Source: Actomonas aquatica (GTDB taxonomy: Bacteria > Verrucomicrobiota > Verrucomicrobiia > Opitutales > Opitutaceae). From it: 64,000 nt of DNA. The position numbers were made by a program, and so were the translations under genes. Where the stretch lies: contig NZ_CP139781.1 of assembly GCF_019679435.2 (NCBI RefSeq), positions 5,824,001 through 5,888,000 of the forward strand. The letters run 5' to 3'. Shown here in pieces: positions 57,499-64,000 of the stretch; the stretch's first letter is position 1, and every line of letters begins with the position of its first letter. Below the pieces are notes generated by a model. That model did not search any database and had not been told where the DNA came from. It worked only from the letters and a program-made list of their open reading frames with translations.

Positions 57499-58179
57499 AT
57501 GCGAGCCGATGAGTTTTTTGCGCTTCCTCCGTCCCTGCAGGCGTTTGCCGCCCATTTTTCGGCCGAGGCCCCGGTGTGGGACTGGATCAAGGCGATCAAG
57601 AGCGCGGTCACGGATCTGAAAGGCAACACGAGCGAGCGCGAGCTGCCCCCAGGGGTGGTCGTTGAGGGCGAGGTCTGGCTCGACCCGACGGTGAAACTGC
57701 CGGGGCACGCCACCCTCATCGGGCCGGCCTACATCGGCGCGGGCACGGAGATCCGTCCGGGCGCCTACGTGCGCGGCAATGTGATCGTCGGCGCGGGCGC
57801 GGTGCTGGGGAATAGCTGCGAGTTTAAGAACTGTCTGCTGCTCGATGGCGTGCAGGTGCCGCATTTCAGCTACGTCGGCGATTCGGTGCTCGGCAACAAA
57901 GCCCACCTCGGCGCCGGCGTGATCCTGTCGAACCTGCGTCTCGATCAGGCTGAGGTGCTGGTGCATCTGCCCGACCGCCTCGCCGCGACCGGCCTGCGCA
58001 AGATGGGCGCGATCCTGGGTGACGCGGCCGAAGTTGGCTGCAACGCCGTGCTGCAACCGGGCACCCTGCTGGGGCCGCGGGCGCTGGTGATGCCGACCCT
58101 GGCCTTCGGCGGCTACCTGCCGGCGGGGCAACTCGCCAAAGGTCGCACCAGCGTGGTGGTTATCCCCCGTCGCGATTAG
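57499..58179 (+). CDS. Hexapeptide-repeat (left-handed beta-helix) transferase
   Basis: A 226-residue protein with a left-handed beta-helix made of hexapeptides (IGPAYIGAGTEIRPGAYVRGNVIVGAGAVLG). It resembles the C-terminal acyltransferase half of GlmU-like proteins or nucleotidyltransferase-associated hexapeptide proteins; no nucleotidyltransferase domain precedes it. LGNKAHLGAGVILSNLRLD is conserved in this group. The acceptor is unknown. Start ATG 57499 (MRADEFFALP). Confidence 0.75.
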   Translation: MRADEFFALPPSLQAFAAHFSAEAPVWDWIKAIKSAVTDLKGNTSERELPPGVVVEGEVWLDPTVKLPGHATLIGPAYIGAGTEIRPGAYVRGNVIVGAGAVLGNSCEFKNCLLLDGVQVPHFSYVGDSVLGNKAHLGAGVILSNLRLDQAEVLVHLPDRLAATGLRKMGAILGDAAEVGCNAVLQPGTLLGPRALVMPTLAFGGYLPAGQLAKGRTSVVVIPRRD

Positions 58180-58335
58180 GGCGTGCTGCCTAGGCAGCGA
58201 TATTCCGGGGCCAACAGGCAAATACTGCCGGATGCTTCCCCGGGGGAGGGTCTCGGACGGTGTTCCGAGGCCTTGAATAAAAAATGAAAAATATAAAACG
58301 CTGAGGGTCATTGGTTAACATCGTGATGACGGTGA

Positions 58336-58353
58336 TTGGCACATGGGGTGCAA
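58336..58353 (+). promoter_or_regulatory. Sigma-54-type promoter before flhF
   Basis: TTGGCACATGGGGTGCAA has the -24 GG and -12 GC separated by exactly 10 bases. The predicted start point is about 58363, three bases before the flhF ATG. Confidence 0.6.
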
Positions 58354-58365
58354 TCATTGTCCTCG

Positions 58366-59511
58366 ATGGCAACTTCCACGCTCAAATCCACTCCTGAACC
58401 CGGCGCGACCTATCGGCTGGTGGTGCACTCCGCACAGGAGGCGGTGGATACGATTCGGCGTGAGTTGGGGCCCACCGCTCGCGTCTTGTCCGTGCGCAAC
58501 CTGCCGCACGGCGGATTAAAGAGTCTGTTCTCCCGTCCGCAGATCGAAGTGGTCGCGGAACTGCCCGCCGAGACCGAAGCCGAGCCGTCCACGGCCACCG
58601 TTAAAGAAGCTCCGGGCGCCCAGCCCGCCAACCAGACCACGACGCACTCGGTGGCTGGCACCTACGGCCAACCCGAGCGCGACGCCACCGCCGCGCCGTC
58701 CTCCCGCCAACCGGCCGTGGGCGTGGAAGCCGAAGATTTCTACACCGGCGCCTCCCGCAAAACCGGTCGTCTGCTGCCGGACGTGCTCCGTCGCGGCGGT
58801 TTTTCCGATATCATGATGGCCCGCCTGCAGGGTAGCCCGCGCTGGTCGCAGATCGAGGGCCGTCCGCTGCATGAGGCCCTCAGCGAAGTGGGCCAGGAGC
58901 TCCGCCAAGTCGCCACCGCGCCGAAGCGCCGCATCCTCACCGACCGCGTCGCCTTCCTCGGTCTCGCTGGCACCGGCCGCACCACCGCGTTGAGCAAGTG
59001 GCTCGCGCATCAAGTTTTCCAAAAAGGCCGCACCGGCTCCGTCGCCAAGGTGGAGTTCGACCGGCCGAATCCGGCGGACGGTCTCGCGGTCTTCTGCGAG
59101 GCCCTCGGCGTGAACCTGCAGCATGTCGACGGGACCACGCCGATGGGGCCGCACAACCGGAACCAAGACTTCGTGCTCGCCGACCTGCCGTCCCTCCGCC
59201 TGGGCCGTCAGCAGGACGAGCATCTCGCCGACTTCCTGGACCAGAGTGGCTTCACCAGCCGCGTCCTGGTCCTGCACGCCCTGCACGACCGGGCGGCGCT
59301 GCAGTCGGCTTATTCCGTGGGGCGAGAACTCGGCGCGACCCATGTTGTTTTCACTCACGTCGATGAGCTCGCCCACTGGGGCAAACTCTGGGACTTCCTG
59401 CTCGAGGGCGCGGTCACGCCGCTCTTCCTCGGCACCGGTCCCAGCCTCGTCGGCGAACTCGAAACCGAAGCGGTGGACGCTGTCCTCCGCCACACCATCC
59501 CGGGAGCCTGA
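58366..59511 (+). CDS. flhF: Divergent FlhF (SRP-type GTPase for flagella)
   Basis: A 381-residue flagellar placement protein. The N-terminus TYRLVVHSAQEAVDTIRREL leads into GPTARVLSVR, the typical FlhF start, then a variable Pro/Ala-rich region and a helical N domain. The G domain is altered: the P-loop is GLAGTGRTT (residues 199-207, Arg205 instead of Lys), the G3 region is LADLPSLRLG instead of DTAG, and G4 is VFTHVDELAHWGKLWDF. GTP hydrolysis may be weak or absent. fliA and motAB follow. The ATG at 58366 is chosen because the N-terminal domain begins right after. Confidence 0.8.
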   Translation: MATSTLKSTPEPGATYRLVVHSAQEAVDTIRRELGPTARVLSVRNLPHGGLKSLFSRPQIEVVAELPAETEAEPSTATVKEAPGAQPANQTTTHSVAGTYGQPERDATAAPSSRQPAVGVEAEDFYTGASRKTGRLLPDVLRRGGFSDIMMARLQGSPRWSQIEGRPLHEALSEVGQELRQVATAPKRRILTDRVAFLGLAGTGRTTALSKWLAHQVFQKGRTGSVAKVEFDRPNPADGLAVFCEALGVNLQHVDGTTPMGPHNRNQDFVLADLPSLRLGRQQDEHLADFLDQSGFTSRVLVLHALHDRAALQSAYSVGRELGATHVVFTHVDELAHWGKLWDFLLEGAVTPLFLGTGPSLVGELETEAVDAVLRHTIPGA

Positions 59512-59516
59512 AGACG

Positions 59517-59864
59517 ATGCGCACCGTCATGCTTTGGGGTGGTTTCACCGGTTTCCTACTCGCGGCTGTCGCCGGCTTTGCTGCCGACCGTCCGCTCGAC
59601 CTGATCCTGCGCGATGCCGCCTTCGCCTGCCTCGGTGGAGCCTGGTTGCTGCGCTGGTGGTGGTCGCAACTCGAGCGCGCGCTCTCCGAGACCCTGGAGA
59701 TCCGCCGTCAACGTGCCGAAGCCGAAGCCGCCGCGGAAGCCGCGGCCGAAGCCAACCAAAAGGCCGCCACCTCTCCTCGCACTCCCGGTCGCCGGGAAGC
59801 CGCCAACCCCGCGATGGCTCGTTCCGCCGCTTCTCCGTCCCCGGCCGCTCCGGCCCGCCTCTAG
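59517..59864 (+). CDS. Small membrane protein in the flagellar operon
   Basis: A 115-residue protein with two hydrophobic segments (LWGGFTGFLLAAVAGFA and AAFACLGGAWLLRWWW), a Glu/Ala coiled-coil and a Pro/Ala tail. No family recognised. It takes the place between flhF and fliA where flhG often lies. Only 5 bases separate it from flhF. Confidence 0.6.
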   Translation: MRTVMLWGGFTGFLLAAVAGFAADRPLDLILRDAAFACLGGAWLLRWWWSQLERALSETLEIRRQRAEAEAAAEAAAEANQKAATSPRTPGRREAANPAMARSAASPSPAAPARL

Positions 59865-59901
59865 TCCGTCAGCCCCCCTTTTTTGAACCCACCTGCCCAT
59901 C

Positions 59902-60693
59902 ATGAACAACGCCGCCCTCAAACAAGCCCCGGAAGCCGTTAAAGCTTCGTCCGCGTGGCGAGTCTATTCCGGTGTCACCGGTCCCGTTGACGAGTCCGAG
60001 CTCATCGAACGTCATCTCCCCCTCGTCCGTAACGTCGTCGACCGCATCAAGATCCACCTCCCCGCCCATGTCGAAGTGGAAGACCTTTACAGCGTCGGCG
60101 TCACCGGCCTGATCGCCGCCGTCAACCGCTTCGATCCGGAGCAGGGCCACACTTTCGCCGCTTACGCCACGACTCGCATTCGTGGTGCGGTGCTCGACGA
60201 GCTGCGTCGCCTCGACTGGTGCCCGCGCCGTGCCCGCGCCAAGGCCCGAAAGATCCGCACCGCCATCGGTGAAGTGGAGCAGAAGGTTGGCCGCGCCGCC
60301 ACCGATGAAGAGGTGCGTGAACACCTCGGCCTCGAGCCCAAGGAATTTGCCCGCTGGCAGGAGGAAGTTCGCCCGATCAGCTTCGTGCCGATCGACCAGC
60401 CCCTCGAGGATGGTGAGAGCTCCGGCGGCACCCTGCATGACCTCATCGCCGACGATCAGGCCGAGGACGTGTGCGCCAACATGGAGAAGGAAGAGCTGCT
60501 CAAGCTCGTGGCCGACCGCATCGAGCAACTCCCCGATGTGCAGAAGAAGGTCCTCGCCATGTATTACTTTGAGAACATGCGCCTCGCCGAAATCGCGGCC
60601 GTTTTCGGCCTGACCGAGTCCCGCATCTGCCAAATCCACGGCCAGGCCATCCTCGGTCTGCGCTCCTGGATCCAGCGCGCCCGCAATCGCTAA
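59902..60693 (+). CDS. fliA: Flagellar sigma factor FliA (sigma-28)
   Basis: A 263-residue sigma factor for late flagellar genes. Region 2 is LVRNVVDRIKIHLPAHVEVEDLYSVG and FDPEQGHTFAAYATTRIRGAVLDELR; region 3 follows (KVGRAATDEEVREHLGL); region 4 has the helix-turn-helix LAEIAAVFGLTESRICQIHG. It lies between flhF and motA in one direction. Confidence 0.94.
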   Translation: MNNAALKQAPEAVKASSAWRVYSGVTGPVDESELIERHLPLVRNVVDRIKIHLPAHVEVEDLYSVGVTGLIAAVNRFDPEQGHTFAAYATTRIRGAVLDELRRLDWCPRRARAKARKIRTAIGEVEQKVGRAATDEEVREHLGLEPKEFARWQEEVRPISFVPIDQPLEDGESSGGTLHDLIADDQAEDVCANMEKEELLKLVADRIEQLPDVQKKVLAMYYFENMRLAEIAAVFGLTESRICQIHGQAILGLRSWIQRARNR

Positions 60694-60738
60694 GCCTGAG
60701 GGCTACCCCCGTCCCGTCACCTTTTCCCCTCCTCCTCC

Positions 60739-61602
60739 ATGCTCATCATTATTGGCTCACTTATCGTCTTCGCGTCGACGCTGGGCGGTTTCATGATTGC
60801 CGGCGGCAATCCGGTGGTGCTGCTGCACGTATCGGAGTTCGTCGTCATCCTTGGCGTGGCCTTGGGCGTGCTCATCATCGCGTCGCCCGGCCACATCATG
60901 AAGGAGATCATCCACAAGGTCATGGGAGCCTTGAAGGGTGGGGGCGCGAGCAAGTCCGACTATGAGGACATCCTCAAATTGCTCTACGAGATCTTCATGG
61001 TGGGTCGCCGCAATGGTCTCATCGCGTTGGAAGAGCACGTGATGAGTCCGAACGATAGCGCGATCTTTCAGCGCTACCCCAATTTTACGGCCGATCACGA
61101 ACGCATGCAGTTCCTGATCAACGGCTTGAAGCCCATCATCGACGGTAAGATCAAACCCGACCAGCTCGAGGAGCTCATGTTCGGCGAGCTCGAAGCCCGT
61201 GGCGAAGAGAAGGATCACCCGGTGCACCTGTTGCAGCTCGTCGGTGACTCCCTGCCCGGCATCGGCATCGTCGCGGCGGTGTTGGGCATCATCAACACCA
61301 TGTCCGCCATCGCCGATGGTCCGGAAGTGGTGGGTGAACGTGTGGCCGCGGCCCTTACCGGCACGCTGCTCGGCATTTTTGTGGCTTACGGCTTCGTCAA
61401 TCCCTTGGCCAACCGCGTGAAGCTCAACAACGGCTCCGAAATGCAGGTGCTCAACTGCATCCTCGCCGCCGTCGCCGCCTTCGCCAAGGGCCTCGCGCCG
61501 CTCACGGCCGTGGAAATCGCCCGCCGCACGCTCGACTCCTCGGTGCAGCCCGACGGCGACGAACTCGAAGAGACCCTCAAGTCCCTGCCGTCCCCGAAGT
61601 AA
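60739..61602 (+). CDS. motA: Flagellar motor stator protein MotA
   Basis: A 287-residue stator subunit with four membrane segments. IIGSLIVFASTLGGFMIAGG and FVVILGVALGVLIIASPG form the first two; the conserved loop MVGRRNGLIALEEHV and the last pair including DSLPGIGIVAAVLGIINTM and LTGTLLGIFVAYGFVNPLA follow. It couples ion flow to rotation with MotB. The length is normal. Confidence 0.94.
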   Translation: MLIIIGSLIVFASTLGGFMIAGGNPVVLLHVSEFVVILGVALGVLIIASPGHIMKEIIHKVMGALKGGGASKSDYEDILKLLYEIFMVGRRNGLIALEEHVMSPNDSAIFQRYPNFTADHERMQFLINGLKPIIDGKIKPDQLEELMFGELEARGEEKDHPVHLLQLVGDSLPGIGIVAAVLGIINTMSAIADGPEVVGERVAAALTGTLLGIFVAYGFVNPLANRVKLNNGSEMQVLNCILAAVAAFAKGLAPLTAVEIARRTLDSSVQPDGDELEETLKSLPSPK

Positions 61603-61611
61603 CCCGCGGCC

Positions 61612-62418
61612 ATGGCCAAGCGCAAAAAGAAGAAGGGAGATGCCCACCACGGTGGCGCCTGGAAGGTCGCCTACGCCGACTTCGTGACGGCGATGATGGC
61701 GCTCTTCATGGTGCTGTGGATCTCCGCGCAGGACGAAAAGATCCTGCTCGCGACCTCGCGTTACTTTCAGTCGCCCTTCAATTCCCCGATGGATGCCACC
61801 ACCGGCATTCTGCCTTTCGACACCAACCAGCCAACGCGCTCCAAGTCTTCCGACGACGGCGGCGAGGGTGGGGCGGGCCCCAACGAGAGCACCAGCGACG
61901 CCCGCAAGATCGACCTCCAGTTCCTCAACTCGGTCGCCAAGGACTTTTACCGCCTGCTCCACCTCGACGAAAACTTCGCCAATCGCCCGATCGACATCCA
62001 GGTCACCAGCGACGGTCTGCGCATCACGCTCTTCGATCGCGGGGGGCAGCCGCTCTTCAAAGAGAACTCCGCGGAATTCACCGAGTGGGGCACCTTCGTT
62101 ATCCAAGGCCTTGCCTGGGTGATAGATAGGCACGAGTTCAACGTCGTCATTGAGGGGCACACCCGGGCCGGACTCGAGTTGCCCACCGAAGATTACACGC
62201 CGTGGGAACTCTCCAGCGACCGCGCCAATGCCGCTCGTCGCGCCCTGGTGCATTACGCCGTCGAGGGCGAGCTGATCGAGCGTGTCTCGGGCTTCGCCGA
62301 CACCCGCGCGTTGCCCGGCTACGCTCCGGAGGACGAGAGCAACCAACGCGTCTCCTTCAGCCTGTCCGTCGGCACGAAGGTGCGCCGCGGCGAACCCCCC
62401 GTTTCCTATTCCCAATGA
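61612..62418 (+). CDS. motB: Flagellar motor stator protein MotB
   Basis: A 268-residue stator subunit. Membrane helix ADFVTAMMALFMVLWISAQ includes the ion-binding Asp in ADFVTAMM. A periplasmic linker and an OmpA-like peptidoglycan-binding domain follow (VVIEGHTRAGLE; WELSSDRANAARRALVH; ISGFADTR region and NQRVSFSLSV). It starts 9 bases after motA and overlaps the next small gene by ATGA. Confidence 0.93.
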   Translation: MAKRKKKKGDAHHGGAWKVAYADFVTAMMALFMVLWISAQDEKILLATSRYFQSPFNSPMDATTGILPFDTNQPTRSKSSDDGGEGGAGPNESTSDARKIDLQFLNSVAKDFYRLLHLDENFANRPIDIQVTSDGLRITLFDRGGQPLFKENSAEFTEWGTFVIQGLAWVIDRHEFNVVIEGHTRAGLELPTEDYTPWELSSDRANAARRALVHYAVEGELIERVSGFADTRALPGYAPEDESNQRVSFSLSVGTKVRRGEPPVSYSQ

Positions 62419-62684
62419 AGTCCTTCCTTTCCGGTCGACCCACCGCCTCCATGCCTGCCCTCAAACCGCTGGCAGAGAAACCGCCGCGCCTCAATGAGCA
62501 GGCCATGACGCCGCTGGGTAATGCTGCCGGGGCCGCGGGGCGTCCCGCTCCGCACGGCGGTGGTCACAGCCACCAACCCAGCGTCGAATGCGTCAAACAA
62601 GGCGACAAGGTCACCCACCTCGTCGTGACCTGCGCCTGTGGCGAGCGCATCGAGATCGACTGCCTCTACGCCGGCCCGGCCTGA
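62415..62684 (+). CDS. Small Cys-containing protein coupled to motB
   Basis: An 89-residue protein beginning in the ATGA overlap with motB. The N-terminal half is Pro/Ala-rich; the C-terminal part VECVKQGDKVTHLVVTCACGERIEIDCL has four Cys (including CAC) that could bind a metal. No family recognised. The coupling with motB suggests a flagella-linked role. Confidence 0.6.
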   Translation: MKSFLSGRPTASMPALKPLAEKPPRLNEQAMTPLGNAAGAAGRPAPHGGGHSHQPSVECVKQGDKVTHLVVTCACGERIEIDCLYAGPA

Positions 62685-62729
62685 TCGGTCCTGCCCCAGC
62701 CACCGCGACCTCTCGCCCCGGTCTGCTCC

Positions 62730-62755
62730 AGCGCGCTACTCGGCGCGCTTTTTTT
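62730..62755 (+). terminator. Terminator at the end of the flhF-mot operon
   Basis: AGCGCGC-TACTCG-GCGCGCT followed by a run of T. Confidence 0.85.
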
Positions 62756-62868
62756 GTGTCCGGCGGGCCCGGCATATCTTGCCGCCACCCACCACCGATC
62801 AGTCCCCGATCGATTGGTGATAGGGAGTATAAACTTTAAAAACCTATCCAGCAGCGAGTTATAATCAC

Positions 62869-62885
62869 TGGCATTCCTCCTGCAT
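62869..62885 (+). promoter_or_regulatory. Sigma-54-type promoter before flgF
   Basis: TGGCATTCCTCCTGCAT has -24 GG and -12 GC with exactly 10 bases between. Predicted start about 62895, five bases before the flgF ATG. It follows the terminator at 62730, so a new unit starts here. Confidence 0.65.
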
Positions 62886-62899
62886 AAACTTCGGCCAAC

Positions 62900-63649
62900 A
62901 TGAACGTCGGTCTCTATCAAAGTGCAGCTTCCCTCTCCGCGCTCGAGCGTTGGCAGGACGCCGTGGCCCAAAACATCACCTCCAACCAGGTGACGGGTTA
63001 CAAGAAGCAGACCGTGCAACTCGCCTCCTACTACTCCGGCGAAATCCAGGGCGACGAGTCCCAGCGCGTCGGCGACGGTGGCGCGACCCCGGTGTATTAC
63101 CCGGCGGCCAATCTCGGCATCAGTTTCGCCAACGGTGAGAACATGCCCACCCGCCGCGACTTCGACTTCGCCCTCGGGGGCCCAGGCTTCTTCCAACTTC
63201 AAGCCGAAGACGGGCGCACCTTCTACACCCGCAACGGCAGCTTCGCCACCACCCCGGAGCTCGACCTGGTGAACCACAGCGGTTTCGCCGTCCTCGGCGA
63301 CGGCGGCAACCCGATCAAACTCCAACCCGGCGGCGGGGCCGTCACCGTCGATACCAACGGCCAGATCCGCCAGAACGGTGCGATTATCGGCCAGATGGAA
63401 ATCGTGCGTTTCGAAAACAACCATGCCCTCGTCGATCTGGGCGGCGGACTCTTCGCCGCCAGCGAGGGTCAGGAACCCGAGGTGCTCGATGAGCCCGACA
63501 TCCTCCAGGGCCACCTCGAGCAGGCCAACATCCAGCCCCTGCGAGAAATGGTCGATCTGGTGAGCATCGCCCGCGCCTACGAGGCCAACCAAAAGATCAT
63601 CAGCCACCGCGATGAGCTGATGAAGCAGACCCTTGAAAAACTCGGCTGA
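62900..63649 (+). CDS. flgF: Flagellar basal-body rod protein FlgF
   Basis: A 249-residue rod protein. The N-terminal helix has LYQSAASLSALERWQDAVAQ and NITSNQVTGYKKQ, typical of rod/hook proteins; the core has FDFALGGPGFFQLQ and FYTRNGSFA; the C-terminal helix is VDLVSIARAYEANQKI. FlgF sits in the proximal part of the distal rod, and flgG follows 51 bases later. Confidence 0.9.
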   Translation: MNVGLYQSAASLSALERWQDAVAQNITSNQVTGYKKQTVQLASYYSGEIQGDESQRVGDGGATPVYYPAANLGISFANGENMPTRRDFDFALGGPGFFQLQAEDGRTFYTRNGSFATTPELDLVNHSGFAVLGDGGNPIKLQPGGGAVTVDTNGQIRQNGAIIGQMEIVRFENNHALVDLGGGLFAASEGQEPEVLDEPDILQGHLEQANIQPLREMVDLVSIARAYEANQKIISHRDELMKQTLEKLG

Positions 63650-63700
63650 GGCCGCCGCCCGGACCCGCCGTATCCACTTTAAACCTACCGTAAGCACGCC

Positions 63701-64000
63701 ATGAACCTCTCGCTCTACTCCGCCGCCACCGGCATGGAAGCCCAGCAGCTGAACCTCAACACGATCGCCAACAACCTCGCGAACGTGAACACGCCCGGCT
63801 TCAAGCGCTCCAAGATCGAGTTCCAGGATCTGCTCTACCAGAAGCCCCGCGCTTCCGGCGCCGAGGCCGGCGGCGGCAACGTCGTCCCGACCGGTATCGA
63901 GGTCGGTAACGGCACGCGCGTCTCCGCCACCGGCAAGGTCTTCACTCAAGGCCAGCTCAACCACACCGGTGAGCAGATGGACCTCGCCATCCAAGGCGAC
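63701..64000 (+). CDS. flgG: Flagellar distal rod protein FlgG, cut by the window end
   Basis: Starts MNLSLYSAATGMEAQQLNLN followed by IANNLANVNTPGFKRSKIEF, the FlgG signature, then DLLYQKPRASGA and GIEVGNGTRVSAT. About 100 of some 260 residues lie in the window. The leader carries CTTTAAACCTACCG, similar to the groEL leader. Confidence 0.93.
   Translation, partial: MNLSLYSAATGMEAQQLNLNTIANNLANVNTPGFKRSKIEFQDLLYQKPRASGAEAGGGNVVPTGIEVGNGTRVSATGKVFTQGQLNHTGEQMDLAIQGD

Noticed and set aside
60757..62415. 552-codon open frame opposite motA/motB
   Set aside because: Antisense to two well-supported stator genes.

Overview
The window is a high-GC bacterial chromosome segment. It fits an Opitutaceae-like Verrucomicrobiota: many secreted polysaccharide-degrading enzymes, delta-60-type repeat proteins, a caa3-type oxidase with fused cytochrome c, flagellar genes, and palindromic repeats headed by GTAG or GTGG. 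The taxonomic guess is inference; no rRNA gene or other marker in the window fixes it.

Layout. 1-706 (minus): start of a secreted repeat protein that runs off the left edge. 848-4347: lysS and a LolCDE-type ABC exporter pair. 4418-9389: acetyltransferase, a two-domain CE7-CE15 carbohydrate esterase, tRNA-Thr and a GH51 arabinofuranosidase (xylan/arabinoxylan use). 9562-14515: LON-domain protein, dnaK, groES, groEL. 14620-17823: YdcF-like protein, polytopic membrane protein, PhnP-like metallo-hydrolase. 17902-25084: sulfate cluster with an Rrf2 regulator, a YezD-like small protein, an outer-membrane porin, the binding protein, CysT, CysW, CysA and CysK. 25331-28509: MEKHLA protein, SLC13 permease, CtaG. 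28588-33118: cytochrome c oxidase subunits IV, III, I and II, with an azurin-like lipoprotein divergent from them. 33947-36853: mutY and adjacent rnhC and rnhB. 36892-40614: histidine kinase and sigma-54 response regulator, separated by an oppositely oriented low-complexity lipoprotein. 40682-46852: membrane glycosyltransferase, outer-membrane barrel, Wzc-like tyrosine kinase and PstS-like protein (exopolysaccharide type). 46920-47650: tRNA-Gly, terminator and an array of REP-like palindromes. 47683-52531: a divergent pair for mannan-type glycans (DUF5060/GH5-like enzyme and GH2 beta-mannosidase). 52647-58179: queA, two small membrane proteins, a GlcD-GlcE fusion and a hexapeptide-repeat transferase. 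58366-64000: flagellar genes flhF, fliA, motA, motB, flgF and the start of flgG.

Most notable observations: (1) palindromes with GTAG or GTGG heads, often in inverted pairs, recur across the window, and one degenerate pair codes for the linker joining the GlcD and GlcE halves of a fused protein; (2) two sigma-54-type -24/-12 boxes in the flagellar region sit so close to the start codons that the transcripts would be almost leaderless; (3) a CE7-CE15 double esterase; (4) FlhF with altered GTPase motifs; (5) an inverted array of TCAGCNN heptads between lysS and the LolC/E permease; (6) a sulfate-uptake cluster carrying its own porin. All functional calls come from reading motifs and gene order; no database search was run.
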